Of a stretch of DNA of 64,000 nucleotides, positions 7,110 through 15,985 are shown in pieces. The first letter of the stretch is position 1. Every line of letters starts with the position of its first letter. Location: the NCBI RefSeq assembly GCF_014202115.1, contig NZ_JACHFW010000001.1, positions 1-64,000 of the forward strand, in the 5' to 3' direction. Source of the DNA: Catenibacillus scindens (lineage in GTDB: Bacteria > Bacillota > Clostridia > Lachnospirales > Lachnospiraceae). Below the pieces are notes generated by a model. It searched no databases, was not told where the DNA came from, and saw nothing but the letters and a program-made list of their open reading frames with translations. Both the position numbers and the translations under genes were made by a program.

Positions 7110-9824
7110 GTGAAACAGACATTTAATGTAACCGGCATGAGCTGTTCTGCATGCTCGTCCCATGTGGAAAAAAGCGTGGCCAAACTGGAAGGTGTCCGGG
7201 AAGTATCTGTTAATCTTCTGGCAGCTTCCATGAAAGTTGATTACGATGAATCTATGCTCACTGCCGATGATATATGCCGTGCCGTGGAACATGCCGGGTA
7301 CGGCGCTTCCCCGAAGGACATCCCTGTGTCCGCCCAGGGAAGGGGAAGCTCATGCGGTGTCGGCTGCGGCATTTCTTCAGCTCCAGGGGCAAAGACTTAT
7401 GTCAATCCTATGGCCGGGGAAATAAAAAATATGAAGTTCCGGTTGATCGTGTCCTTTATTTTCATGATTCCGCTGATGTATATTGCCATGGGACATATGA
7501 TGGGACTTCCCGTTCCTGCTATTTTTGTCGGAGCGGAAAATGCGGTGATTTTCGCCTTTACTCAGCTTCTGCTGACACTTCCAGTAGTTTACGTCAATCG
7601 AAAATACTATATTAACGGATACCGGATGCTTTTTAAAGGCGCTCCCAATATGGACACCCTCATTGCTGTCGGTTCCAGCGCAGCCCTGGTTTACGGCATA
7701 TTTGTTATTTATCAGATGGCTTACGGCCAGGGACATGGCCGTATAGACCTGGTGGAACACTATATGCACGACCTTTATTTTGAATCCGCAGCAATGATCC
7801 TCACACTGATTACCCTTGGCAAGTTTCTTGAAACACGCTCAAAAGGCAAAACTTCCGAGGCTATTGAAAAACTGGTCAATCTGGCTCCAAAAACAGCGGT
7901 GCGCATCCGCGAGGACGGCTCCGAGGAGGAAATTCCCGCTCAGAATGTACTGCCCGGAGATCTTCTTCTCATACGTCCCGGCGCCTCAGTTCCTGTGGAC
8001 GGACAGGTGGAGGAAGGTCATTCCTCTGTCGATGAATCCGCCCTTACCGGCGAAAGCATCCCTGTGGAAAAAAGCAAGGGTTCCACAGTTTTGTCCGCCT
8101 CCATTAACGGCAACGGCGCCTTAAAGATCCGGGCCGTCAAAGTCGGGGAGGACAGCACATTGTCCCAGATCATACGCCTTGTCCAGGAAGCCAGCGCCAG
8201 CAAAGCGCCTATCGCGAAGCTGGCAGATAAGATCAGCGGTATTTTTGTTCCAACAGTAATGACCATTGCTCTGGCGGCATTTCTCATATGGTTTTTCATT
8301 ATCGGTGAAAGTTTTTCATTCGCCCTGTCCATTGGCATTGCCGTCCTTGTCATCTCCTGCCCCTGCGCTCTTGGTCTTGCCACGCCGGTAGCCATTATGG
8401 TCGGTACCGGGAAAGGCGCCCAGTACGGCGTCCTTATAAAATCCGGTGATGCTCTGGAAACCGCCCATAAAGTCGACACTGTTGTACTTGACAAGACCGG
8501 CACAATCACCATGGGGAAACCACGGGTGACTGATATCCTGCCGTCGGGCAATTTTGATCCGGATACATTTATCCAGATCTGCGCCTCCCTGGAACAGCTT
8601 TCAGAACATCCCCTGGCCGGAGCAGTCCTGTCATACGCCAAAGAAAAAAAGCTTTCCCTTCTGCCGGTAGACCATTTTCAGGCAGTACCTGGGCGGGGCA
8701 TCCGGGGAGATATTAACGGACATCATTATATTGCCGGCAATTTAAAGTTTCTTGAAGAAGAACACATCCAGGGGATTAGCCAAAACGATGATAACAGCCC
8801 GTGGCTTGAGGCCGGAAACCGGCTTTCCGGCGAAGGCAAGACGCCTTTGTACTTTGCCTGCGACAATGCTATGGCCGGTATTATCGCCGCCGCAGATGTT
8901 GTCAAACCTACAAGCGCCGCAGCCATCAAGGCACTGAAACATATGGGCATTAAAGTTGTTATGCTTACAGGGGACAATCAGCGCACTGCCAGGGCGGTGG
9001 GAAAAATTGTCGGCGCGGATACTGTAATTTCCGATGTCCTGCCCCAGGATAAAGAGAAAGAAGTTCGCCAGCTTCAGGAAAAAGGCCAGTGTGTGGCTAT
9101 GGTGGGCGACGGCATAAACGACGCCCCGGCGCTGACCAGAGCGGACGTAGGTATTGCTATCGGCGCGGGAATGGATGTGGCCATTGAATCTGCCGATATC
9201 GTATTGATGAAAAGCGATCTTTTAGACGCAGTCACAGCCATTCAGCTTTCAAAAGCTGTAATCCGCAACATCAAAGAAAATCTGTTTTGGGCGTTTTTTT
9301 ATAACTCTCTGGGGATTCCTCTGGCCGCCGGCCTTCTCTATCCCCTGCTCGGCTTAAAACTTAACCCGATGATCGGCGCCGCGGCTATGAGCTTCAGCTC
9401 TGTGTGCGTAGTAACCAATGCTCTCCGCCTTAAATTTTTTAAGCCCAAAGGCATTGATTCCACGGAGGATTGCGCGCCTTCCGGCCAGACAGCCGAAGCG
9501 AAAGTTACCACGATTTTTCAGGATAAAGCCCCGTTGGGCGGTTCCACGCAAAACTTGGCCCCGGGAAATTTTTCCGATGAAAATATTATTGAAAAAAATG
9601 AAAGTGAGGAATCTGTAATGGAAAAAACAATGATGATCGAAGGAATGATGTGTAACCACTGTGTCGCCCATGTGACAAAAGCGTTAAACGGTATTGACGG
9701 AGTATCGGCGGTTGTCAGCCTGGAAGACAAAAACGCGAAGCTTACTCTCACCAAAGATGTTCCCGACGACGTTCTCATCAAAGCCGTCACCGACGCTGGC
9801 TACGAAGTCACCGCAGTTCGGTAA
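7110..9824 (+). CDS. copA: copper-exporting P-type ATPase with N- and C-terminal HMA domains
   Basis: P1B-type ATPase that pumps Cu(I) out of the cell. Counting from GTG 7110 it has 904 residues. An HMA domain with GMSCSAC (9-15) is followed by membrane helices, the actuator motif TGES, the transport motif SCPCALGL, the phosphorylation site DKTGT and GDGINDAP. A poorly conserved linker leads to a second HMA domain (GMMCNHC) at the C-terminus, where CopA proteins usually have none. GTG 7110 is chosen because GAGGCAGG precedes it and the HMA begins at once; TTG 7089 would add seven residues overlapping that site. csoR follows after 18 bases. Confidence 0.94.
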   Translation: MKQTFNVTGMSCSACSSHVEKSVAKLEGVREVSVNLLAASMKVDYDESMLTADDICRAVEHAGYGASPKDIPVSAQGRGSSCGVGCGISSAPGAKTYVNPMAGEIKNMKFRLIVSFIFMIPLMYIAMGHMMGLPVPAIFVGAENAVIFAFTQLLLTLPVVYVNRKYYINGYRMLFKGAPNMDTLIAVGSSAALVYGIFVIYQMAYGQGHGRIDLVEHYMHDLYFESAAMILTLITLGKFLETRSKGKTSEAIEKLVNLAPKTAVRIREDGSEEEIPAQNVLPGDLLLIRPGASVPVDGQVEEGHSSVDESALTGESIPVEKSKGSTVLSASINGNGALKIRAVKVGEDSTLSQIIRLVQEASASKAPIAKLADKISGIFVPTVMTIALAAFLIWFFIIGESFSFALSIGIAVLVISCPCALGLATPVAIMVGTGKGAQYGVLIKSGDALETAHKVDTVVLDKTGTITMGKPRVTDILPSGNFDPDTFIQICASLEQLSEHPLAGAVLSYAKEKKLSLLPVDHFQAVPGRGIRGDINGHHYIAGNLKFLEEEHIQGISQNDDNSPWLEAGNRLSGEGKTPLYFACDNAMAGIIAAADVVKPTSAAAIKALKHMGIKVVMLTGDNQRTARAVGKIVGADTVISDVLPQDKEKEVRQLQEKGQCVAMVGDGINDAPALTRADVGIAIGAGMDVAIESADIVLMKSDLLDAVTAIQLSKAVIRNIKENLFWAFFYNSLGIPLAAGLLYPLLGLKLNPMIGAAAMSFSSVCVVTNALRLKFFKPKGIDSTEDCAPSGQTAEAKVTTIFQDKAPLGGSTQNLAPGNFSDENIIEKNESEESVMEKTMMIEGMMCNHCVAHVTKALNGIDGVSAVVSLEDKNAKLTLTKDVPDDVLIKAVTDAGYEVTAVR
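9618..9824 (+). CDS. copZ: possible CopZ-like copper chaperone from an internal start in copA
   Basis: The last 68 codons of copA, from an in-frame ATG at 9618, encode exactly one CopZ-sized HMA domain starting MEKTMMIEGMMCNHC. GTGAGG lies at 9604-9609, about 8 bases before this ATG, and could act as a ribosome binding site. The cell may therefore make both the fused ATPase and a free chaperone from one frame. This is inference; the domain may only exist as the tail of CopA. Confidence 0.4.
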   Translation: MEKTMMIEGMMCNHCVAHVTKALNGIDGVSAVVSLEDKNAKLTLTKDVPDDVLIKAVTDAGYEVTAVR

Positions 9825-9842
9825 TATTCAAGGGGAGATCCA

Positions 9843-10106
9843 ATGAAAGCAGATAAGAAAAATATTACCCGGCTTTTAAAAACCGCCCGGGGCCAGTTGG
9901 ACGGAATTTTAAATATGGTGGAGGAGGACCGGTACTGTATTGATATTTCCAATCAACTTCTGGCCACCCAGGCGATCCTTAACAAAATCAATAAAGAAAT
10001 CCTTCACGCTCATATGGAACATTGTGTCAAAGAATCCATGAGTTCTGAGGAATCCGGGCAAAAAATCGACGAGATCATGACTCTCATTGATAAAATGATG
10101 AAATGA
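9843..10106 (+). CDS. csoR: copper-sensing transcriptional repressor CsoR
   Basis: An 87-residue all-helical DUF156 repressor that releases DNA when Cu(I) binds. The copper ligands are present with the spacing known for CsoR: Cys32, His57 and Cys61 (C-x24-H-x3-C), which separates it from formaldehyde or persulfide sensors of the same fold. It starts 18 bases after copA, probably on the same mRNA, giving a self-regulated copper operon. The palindrome at 7062-7079 is the likely target. Confidence 0.93.
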   Translation: MKADKKNITRLLKTARGQLDGILNMVEEDRYCIDISNQLLATQAILNKINKEILHAHMEHCVKESMSSEESGQKIDEIMTLIDKMMK

Positions 10107-10130
10107 TCTCTTGATCACAAACAAGCAGAT

Positions 10131-10172
10131 ATCCCGCTGCAAGCGTGTCCGCCTGGCTCACTGCTGCGGGAA
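10131..10172. repeat. family N structured repeat, partial copy 1
   Basis: TCCCGCTGCA (10132-10141) pairs with TGCTGCGGGA (10162-10171) with one mismatch around GTGTCCGCCTGGCTCAC. The stretch TGGCTCACTGC...GGGAAT recurs at 26097-26115, 33125-33145 and 57098-57119. Confidence 0.65.
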
Positions 10173-10270
10173 TAAAAGCACTTCCTGATACATATAATAT
10201 GTGTGTCTCACGATCACATTTATACAAGTGTACTCCCAAGGGAGTCCTAAAATCAGGAGGTGCTTTTTTA

Positions 10271-10756
10271 TTGCATTCCAACGGTATATTAAAAAAAATT
10301 TCATTGAAAGCCCTTATTATTTCTCTGGCTGTCCCACTGGCCGCGGGCGGGCTCTCAGGCTTTCTCATTAAAGATCATATGTCTGCCTATATGGCTGCCA
10401 AACATCCGCCCCTGTCGCCCCCGTCTATTGTCTTTCCCATTGCCTGGACAGCCCTGTACGTCCTTATGGGCATCTCTGCCTATAAGGTTGCCGTGTCTGC
10501 CTCCCCGGCAAAACAGAAAGCACTGGCGCTTCATTATACCCAGCTTGCCGTAAATTTTGTCTGGCCGCTGATCTTTTTTAATCTTGAATACTACCTCACA
10601 GCTTTTTTCTGGCTCCTTCTTCTTCTGATCCTTGTCATTATGATGGTCCTGCGATACAGCCAGATTTCCAAAATCAGTGCAAAACTTCAAATCCCCTATA
10701 TTCTCTGGCTTGTGTTCGCCGCCTATCTTAATCTTGGCGTTGCCGTCTTAAACTGA
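10271..10756 (+). CDS. tspO: TspO/MBR family membrane protein
   Basis: A 161-residue protein with five hydrophobic helices, the fold of TspO/peripheral benzodiazepine receptor proteins, which bind porphyrins and related ligands in the membrane. The family segment FPIAWTALYVLMGISAY is clear. I start it at TTG 10271 because AGGAGG (10256-10261) lies 9 bases upstream and the usual family length results; the frame is open further up but there it crosses the family N repeat. It follows csoR by 164 bases, so it may or may not belong to the copper transcript. Confidence 0.88.
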   Translation: MHSNGILKKISLKALIISLAVPLAAGGLSGFLIKDHMSAYMAAKHPPLSPPSIVFPIAWTALYVLMGISAYKVAVSASPAKQKALALHYTQLAVNFVWPLIFFNLEYYLTAFFWLLLLLILVIMMVLRYSQISKISAKLQIPYILWLVFAAYLNLGVAVLN

Positions 10757-10781
10757 GAATATCCCAGCCTTTATCACCGCC

Positions 10782-10810
10782 TTGACTTCCCCCGTAAGAT
10801 TCGTTATGAT
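10782..10810 (+). promoter_or_regulatory. sigma-A promoter of apeB
   Basis: TTGACT (10782-10787), 17-base spacer, TATGAT (10805-10810). A hairpin, GGACACAG/CTGTGTCC, lies downstream at 10824-10843 in the leader. Confidence 0.7.
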
Positions 10811-10875
10811 GTCATATATGCTCTGGACACAGGAATCTGTGTCCGGCAACGACCGATAAAGAGGAGTGTAGGAAA

Positions 10876-12171
10876 ATGTCACAAAATTTATCTGTAAAAC
10901 ATCTATTTTCTTTTCTTGAAGCCGGCGTATCCCCCTTTCATACAGTGATCCACGCCCGCAAGCAGCTTGAAGATGCCGGATTCGTGGCCCTTGATATGAA
11001 AACCCCATGGGATCTGACTCCCGGAGGAGCCTATTATTGCCAAACCTTTTCCGGCGAACTTTTCGCTTTCCGCCTGGGAAAAGATCTGGATCTGTCCAAC
11101 GGTATCCGCATCGCTGCCGGCCATGTGGACTGGCCGTGCCTGAAGATCAAACCGGCGCCAACATTTACAAAAAAGGGGTATATTCAGGCTAATGTGGAAG
11201 TTTACGGCGGCCCTATCCTGAATACCTTTTTTGACCGTCCCTTGTCCCTGGCCGGAAAAATAGCTGTCAAGAGCGGGGATATCCTCCATCCCCAGATCCG
11301 ATATGTTGACCTGAAGGAACCGGTATGCATTATTCCCAACCTGGCAATACATATGAACCATCAAGTTAACGAGGGCGTAGCCATTGACAAACAGACCCAT
11401 CTCATGCCAGTGCTGGGTATGGTTGAAGATACTCTCAATAAAAATGATCTGCTCCTGGAATACATTGCCCGCCATGAAAATATTGCCCTGGATGATCTTT
11501 TGGACTATGAACTTTACCTTTACAATATGGACGCCCCTGCCCATGTGGGCCTCCACGGCGAATTTATCAGTTCCCCGCGCCTGGACGATACGACGGCAGT
11601 CTCCGCCATCATCCACGGCCTCATTGCCGGATGCCCCAAAAACACCGTCAGTCTGGCGGCTCTCTTTGACAACGAGGAAGTGGGCAGTCAGACTAAACAG
11701 GGAGCGGACGCTTCCACTTTAAATTTTGTCCTTGAAAAAATCTGGGCTTCTTTTGGAAAATCCAGCGTGGAATGCTACAGCGATATCAGTGACAGCATGA
11801 TCCTGTCCATTGACGTGGGCCATGGGTACCATCCCAACTACCCTGCCACCTTTGACATCACTTCATTCCCTGTTCTTGGCAAAGGTTTTGTCATTAAGAC
11901 CGACAGCAACCAAAGATATGCCTGGGACTGCGAGGCCACCGGGGCTATGATCCAGCTCTGCCGCCATTTTAACATTCCATTTCAGCGGTTCGCGAAGCGT
12001 TCCAATATGGCCGGAGGCGGCACCATTGCTTCCCTGATCTCCTCCCATATCCCGCTGAAAACCGTGGACATCGGCGTACCTCTACTGGCCATGCATTCTT
12101 CACGAGAACTCATGGGCGCCGCTGATCAGGAGGCCCTGGAGCAGGCAGTTGCGGCTTTTATGCGTCTTTAA
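10876..12171 (+). CDS. apeB: M18 family aminopeptidase
   Basis: A 431-residue zinc aminopeptidase of the M18 family (aspartyl/aminopeptidase I type), cytosolic, which trims N-terminal residues from peptides. Metal-site motifs are visible: AAGHVDWP, FDNEEVGSQTKQGA, SIDVGHGYHPNYP and the glycine-rich SNMAGGGTIAS. The length and motifs fit the ApeB subgroup; a longer paralogue of the ApeA type is encoded at 33477-34910. It has its own promoter at 10782-10810 and a terminator at 12239-12276, so it is a single-gene unit. Confidence 0.93.
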   Translation: MSQNLSVKHLFSFLEAGVSPFHTVIHARKQLEDAGFVALDMKTPWDLTPGGAYYCQTFSGELFAFRLGKDLDLSNGIRIAAGHVDWPCLKIKPAPTFTKKGYIQANVEVYGGPILNTFFDRPLSLAGKIAVKSGDILHPQIRYVDLKEPVCIIPNLAIHMNHQVNEGVAIDKQTHLMPVLGMVEDTLNKNDLLLEYIARHENIALDDLLDYELYLYNMDAPAHVGLHGEFISSPRLDDTTAVSAIIHGLIAGCPKNTVSLAALFDNEEVGSQTKQGADASTLNFVLEKIWASFGKSSVECYSDISDSMILSIDVGHGYHPNYPATFDITSFPVLGKGFVIKTDSNQRYAWDCEATGAMIQLCRHFNIPFQRFAKRSNMAGGGTIASLISSHIPLKTVDIGVPLLAMHSSRELMGAADQEALEQAVAAFMRL

Positions 12172-12238
12172 GGTAATTTGTTTTTTCTGAAAAGTTCAAA
12201 TTTCTAAAACTGCAAGCACAAAAAATTGCAGAAAAAAG

Positions 12239-12276
12239 CTCCGGAAAAAAAACATCACTGTGATTTTTTTCCGGAG
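12239..12276 (+). terminator. terminator between apeB and htpG
   Basis: CTCCGGAAAAAAA (12239-12251) pairs with TTTTTTTCCGGAG (12264-12276). The genes on both sides converge here, and the A/T part of the stem could serve as a T tract on either strand. Confidence 0.8.
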
Positions 12277-12296
12277 TCTTCTTATCTTTTTTAGTT

Positions 12297-14300
12297 TTAT
12301 TTCGCGAGCAATTTCATAATCTTATTGCTGCGCTCAACAAATTTTGTCAGCGCGTCTGCTGGCAGCGGCTTGTGTGCCAGCAGAGCCAGGTCATAGAGCT
12401 GCTGGCAAATCAGATCTGTATGTTCCCCGTCCGGATTTGCCAAAATGTACTGAACAAGATCATTATTGGCATTGAGGACAAGTGTCTCACCCTCCCCGCC
12501 GAACATAGATGTATCTCCCATACCGTACATCTTCATCATATCCTGCATTCTCCGGCTGTCCTCGGACAATGTGATCATAGAAGAAACGTCAGGATTTTTA
12601 AGCTTCTCAACCTTAACGGTCAGCGTCTCACGGCTGAGGGCTTTTTTGAAAATATCTGTCAGCTTATTTCCGTCTTCCTCAAGAGCCTTTGTCTCCTCCT
12701 CCGACGGAGCTTCCTTAAATACATCTGCCAAATCCGTATCAATACGTCTAAACTTCACGCCTTCCTTAGCCTGCTCCAGGGATGAAATGAAAGGCTGGTC
12801 AATATTGTGTTTTAAGATCAGAGCATCAAGGCCCTCTTTCTTAAACATATTGATATACTGAGACTGCTGCTCTTCATCAGTCACATAGAAAACCTGATTT
12901 TCATGTTTTTCCTTGGCTGCCTCAAGATATTCATCCAGAGTAATATACTTGCCTTCAAGATTTTTGTAGATGATATAATCTTTCATCTTTTCGTTAAACT
13001 TCTGATCTTTAATGCATCCAAATTTAATGAATGGATTAATATCATCCCAATATTTCTCGTAATTTTCCCGGTCCGTCTTAAACATACCAGACAGGCGATC
13101 AGCCACTTTCTTGGTAATATAATCCGAAATTTTGCGGACAAAACCATCGTTCTGGAGAGCAGAACGGGATACGTTCAGCGGAAGATCCGGGCAGTCAATT
13201 ACGCCTTTTAACAGCATAAGGAACTCCGGAATCACTTCTTTAATATTGTCGGCGATAAAGACCTGGTTATTGTACAGTTTGATCTTGCCTTCAATAGACT
13301 CATATTCATAGTTGATCTTAGGGAAGTACAAAATACCTTTCAGATTAAATGGATAATCCATGTTCAGATGAATCCAGAACAAAGGCTCCTTGTAATCCAT
13401 AAACACTTTGCGATAAAATTCTTTGTACTCTTCCTCGGTGCAGTCGTTGGGGTGTTTTGTCCACAGCGGATGGATATCATTCATAAGCTGAGGACGCTGC
13501 AGGATTTTAGCCCGTTTGCGCTCCGGAGTTACCTCCACAGTCTCCTTGGTGCCGTCTTCTTTCTCCCGCTCCTCGGTCTTGGCCGGCTCCACAATATGCT
13601 CGACTACCGTATCTTCCGGTTTAACTTCATCCTCGTCGATAGTTTCATACTCCGGCTCATTGCCCTCTTTGGAGAGATAAATCTCTACCGGCATAAAGGA
13701 ACAGTATTTCTCAATAACTTCTCTGGCCTTGTACTCATTGGCAAATTCCAAACTTTCCTCATTGAGATACAGGGTGATCTCTGTTCCCCGCTCTGTCCGT
13801 GTGCCTTCGCTGATCGAGTACTCACTGTCCCCGTCGCACTCCCAGTGAACCGGCTTGGCATCCTTCTGCCAGGATAATGTATCAATAGTCACTTTATCAG
13901 CCACCATAAAGGCCGAATAAAAGCCAAGACCAAAATGTCCGATAATCTGATCCTCATTGGTTTTATCTTTATATTTTTCAAGGAAATCAGTGGCTCCGGA
14001 GAAGGCGATCTGAGTAATATACTCCTCCACTTCCTCATCAGTCATACCGATACCGTTATCAATGAATTTCAGAGTCTTCTCATCGGGATTGACAACCACC
14101 TGGATTTTAAACTTTTCGTTATCTTCAAGCTGATATTCTCCCATGATCTCCAGCTTTTTCAGCTTTGTCACAGCATCGCAGCCGTTGGAGATCAGCTCTC
14201 GGTAAAAAATATCATGGTCTGAATACAGCCATTTTTTAATAATGGGAAACAGATTCTCACTGTTAATGGATAAATTACCCTGTTTATTCATATGAATCAC
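12297..14300 (-). CDS. htpG: molecular chaperone HtpG (Hsp90)
   Basis: A 667-residue Hsp90 chaperone. The GHKL ATP site is intact: ELISNGCDAVTK with the catalytic Glu and Asn, DNGIGMT, and GHFGLGFYSAFMVAD. A charged Glu/Lys-rich stretch (about 235-260) separates the N domain from the middle domain, longer than in the E. coli protein. Upstream are a consensus promoter and a perfect CIRCE box, so it should be under the heat-shock repressor HrcA. It is a single-gene unit ending at the shared terminator 12239-12276. Confidence 0.96.
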   Translation of the reverse strand: MIHMNKQGNLSINSENLFPIIKKWLYSDHDIFYRELISNGCDAVTKLKKLEIMGEYQLEDNEKFKIQVVVNPDEKTLKFIDNGIGMTDEEVEEYITQIAFSGATDFLEKYKDKTNEDQIIGHFGLGFYSAFMVADKVTIDTLSWQKDAKPVHWECDGDSEYSISEGTRTERGTEITLYLNEESLEFANEYKAREVIEKYCSFMPVEIYLSKEGNEPEYETIDEDEVKPEDTVVEHIVEPAKTEEREKEDGTKETVEVTPERKRAKILQRPQLMNDIHPLWTKHPNDCTEEEYKEFYRKVFMDYKEPLFWIHLNMDYPFNLKGILYFPKINYEYESIEGKIKLYNNQVFIADNIKEVIPEFLMLLKGVIDCPDLPLNVSRSALQNDGFVRKISDYITKKVADRLSGMFKTDRENYEKYWDDINPFIKFGCIKDQKFNEKMKDYIIYKNLEGKYITLDEYLEAAKEKHENQVFYVTDEEQQSQYINMFKKEGLDALILKHNIDQPFISSLEQAKEGVKFRRIDTDLADVFKEAPSEEETKALEEDGNKLTDIFKKALSRETLTVKVEKLKNPDVSSMITLSEDSRRMQDMMKMYGMGDTSMFGGEGETLVLNANNDLVQYILANPDGEHTDLICQQLYDLALLAHKPLPADALTKFVERSNKIMKLLAK

Positions 14301-14401
14301 TCCTCTATATGATAAAAGTGACTGGCCGCAGTCTCCGCCGCCCAGTCAGCGCAGTCCGTCCTCCGGACACATCATTCATTTTTTGTCTGTTTCTGAAACT
14401 T

Positions 14402-14430
14402 ATTTTAATCCTTATCAGAGTAAATGTCAA
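14402..14430 (-). promoter_or_regulatory. sigma-A promoter of htpG
   Basis: Read on the minus strand: TTGACA (14430-14425), 17-base spacer, TAAAAT (14407-14402), about 100 bases upstream of the htpG start. Confidence 0.85.
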
Positions 14431-14437
14431 GAAAAAA

Positions 14438-14464
14438 TTAGCACTCATTTTTAGTGAGTGCTAA
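14438..14464 (-). promoter_or_regulatory. CIRCE element (HrcA operator)
   Basis: Perfect 9-9-9 CIRCE: TTAGCACTC (14438-14446), nine bases, GAGTGCTAA (14456-14464). It sits 7 bases upstream of the -35 box of htpG. HrcA itself is not in this window. Confidence 0.95.
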
Positions 14465-14533
14465 TAAAATTATGTTAATTTAACAAATCCAGTAAAATCT
14501 CATGTACACGCTGTATGGCGCAGGACATATGAG

Positions 14534-14555
14534 GAAAATTTGGGTAACAATTCAG
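14534..14555. repeat. family P half-element
   Basis: AAAATTTGGGTAACAATTCAGC matches the left arm and flank of the copies at 17661-17717 and 30585-30605, but no right arm follows. Probably a decayed copy. Confidence 0.5.
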
Positions 14556-14715
14556 CTTTAAACTTTTTTGTGACCAATTTCCGATTTCCCGTATGCCGGT
14601 AGCTGGACACTGGACATCTCGCAGAGCGGAGATATCTTTTTAATCCCGGTCTTTCCATTTAGACTATAAACATGGTAAAATATTTATTATAGAAAACCAC
14701 TCAGGGGGTGTGGAA

Positions 14716-15165
14716 ATGGAAAAGTTACCAGAACTTATCGCTGGGCTTTGGGAGATTCTTGACATTAGGGTTCTTTGCGGCCTCGCCGTCGCAATCCTCT
14801 TTTTCGTCTTGGAAATCAAGATCTTTAGAAGCTATAAGAGAAAGAACAGGCGTAGGGAACGCGCAGCTTCCCTCGGACACGTAGTCCAAGCAATGCGCGT
14901 CAAAACATGGGATGATGACACGACGGGTTACAGCGTTGACTCTTGGTTCCACGCGAGATACGTTTATGAGGTGGACGGCAGGAAGTATACCTGCCGCTAC
15001 ATGCGTAAAGTAACGCCACCTGTCATGCTGACTCTGTACTATCTCAATAACCCCAAAAAGGCGTTCACAGGTGAAGAGAAGGAGTCAAGATTCCTTCCCG
15101 TCGTGTGCCTTGTTCTCCCTATCCTGCTAGGCGCACTCGTACTCCAGTTGCTCGGAGTGGTATGA
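14716..15165 (+). CDS. unknown small membrane protein
   Basis: 149 residues from ATG 14716, with a GGGGG-containing Shine-Dalgarno (14704-14708); GTG 14710 would add two residues. A hydrophobic helix near residues 16-35 is followed by a very basic stretch (KRKNRRRERAAS), a soluble middle of about 70 residues with ARYVYEVDGRKYTCRYM, and a second helix at the C-terminus. The pattern resembles DUF3592-type proteins, but I cannot assign it. It is a single gene with its own terminator, bounded by structured repeats on both sides (14534-14555 and 15250-15393). Confidence 0.65.
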   Translation: MEKLPELIAGLWEILDIRVLCGLAVAILFFVLEIKIFRSYKRKNRRRERAASLGHVVQAMRVKTWDDDTTGYSVDSWFHARYVYEVDGRKYTCRYMRKVTPPVMLTLYYLNNPKKAFTGEEKESRFLPVVCLVLPILLGALVLQLLGVV

Positions 15166-15204
15166 CGACCGCACAGCGTCCATCCGGGCGCACTCATACA
15201 AAAG

Positions 15205-15244
15205 GCGGGTAGCTTCACTGTTTGATGAAGCTACCCGCTTTTTT
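15205..15244 (+). terminator. terminator of the 14716 gene
   Basis: GCGGGTAGCTTCA (15205-15217) pairs perfectly with TGAAGCTACCCGC (15226-15238), followed by six T. Confidence 0.9.
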
Positions 15245-15249
15245 CTATA

Positions 15250-15393
15250 GGAAACGTCATAATAATTTTTATTATGACGTTTCCCGCGCCGATTTTTGCT
15301 GCGCAAAGCGCAGATCTTTCCCTGCAAAAATCGTGCGCATCCTCCCGGAGGGTTTATAGTAAACGACAAATATATTTGTCGTTTACTATAAAC
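15250..15393. repeat. family S structured repeat, copy 2 (best preserved)
   Basis: Hairpin I is a 16-bp perfect stem (15250-15265 with 15269-15284, ends GGAAACG/CGTTTCC). The core stem is GATTTTTGC (15291-15299) with GCAAAAATC (15324-15332), enclosing TGCGC-AAA-GCGCA. The motif GTGCGCATCCTCCCGGAGGG follows. Hairpin III is a perfect 42-base palindrome (15352-15372 with 15373-15393). The right end touches the stop codon of the minus-strand DUF5721 gene. Confidence 0.85.
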
Positions 15394-15890
15394 TAACACA
15401 CCTCCACCCCGATCTGATTCTGCTTCATAAATTTCAGAGCAGTATCATCCCAGAGGTGTTCCAGAGATTTATCCATGATAAAAGTCTTAAAAGAAGTTCC
15501 CGTGACACAGGTGACTTTTTTATTTTCATACCGCACATTTAGAAACAGGCCGCTGACGTTGGACGGGTCAATACCTGTGTGATTGTGTTCCAGCAGCCAT
15601 GTCAGATTTTCGTGAGAGAGGGCAAAGACAAACTTAAAAGACAGGGGAAGTTTCTTTCCCCGGATCAGCTCATAGGCAAAAGGCTTCATTTCCTGCCACA
15701 GCGTCAGCGTCCGGTCACCTAGTGCCTCCTGCTCCGAAGCTGAATAATAGCTTTTATGCAGGGGTCCTCCAAACTGGAAGGATGTAAACGTTTCCACCGA
15801 GGCTTCGCAGAGATAAAACTTATCGAAAGTGTTATGCACCAGCATTTTAGACATAAAATCCCGTACATCCACAATATTCAGCGCGATCAT
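15393..15890 (-). CDS. DUF5721 family protein
   Basis: A 165-residue soluble protein of a clostridial family of unknown function (DUF5721) that often sits near purine or housekeeping genes. It has no membrane helix and no known catalytic motif; the segment SFQFGGPLHKSYYS and the C-terminal half with TGTSFKTFIMDKSLEHLWD are the parts I match to the family. It lies downstream of purB on the same strand after 95 bases, with an imperfect hairpin (15916-15953) in between. Its stop codon abuts the family S repeat. Confidence 0.7.
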   Translation of the reverse strand: MIALNIVDVRDFMSKMLVHNTFDKFYLCEASVETFTSFQFGGPLHKSYYSASEQEALGDRTLTLWQEMKPFAYELIRGKKLPLSFKFVFALSHENLTWLLEHNHTGIDPSNVSGLFLNVRYENKKVTCVTGTSFKTFIMDKSLEHLWDDTALKFMKQNQIGVEVC

Positions 15891-15985
15891 GGCGATCCCC
15901 CATTAATTTTTAAATCAGGACCGGCTCCCCATTTTATCAGAGAGCCCGTCCTGTCACATTGATCTATCGGATAACATTCATCCGT

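Larger units (their letters stand above)
14301..14715. other. divergent intergenic region with CIRCE, promoter and half palindrome
   Basis: 415 bases between htpG and the plus-strand gene at 14716. They hold the htpG promoter and CIRCE box and a family P half-element at 14534-14555. I see no further gene. Confidence 0.7.

Noticed and set aside
7237-7769. Open frames of 60-130 codons on both strands opposite copA
   Set aside because: They lack ribosome binding sites and known domains and lie wholly inside a clear copA frame, as do similar frames opposite most large genes.
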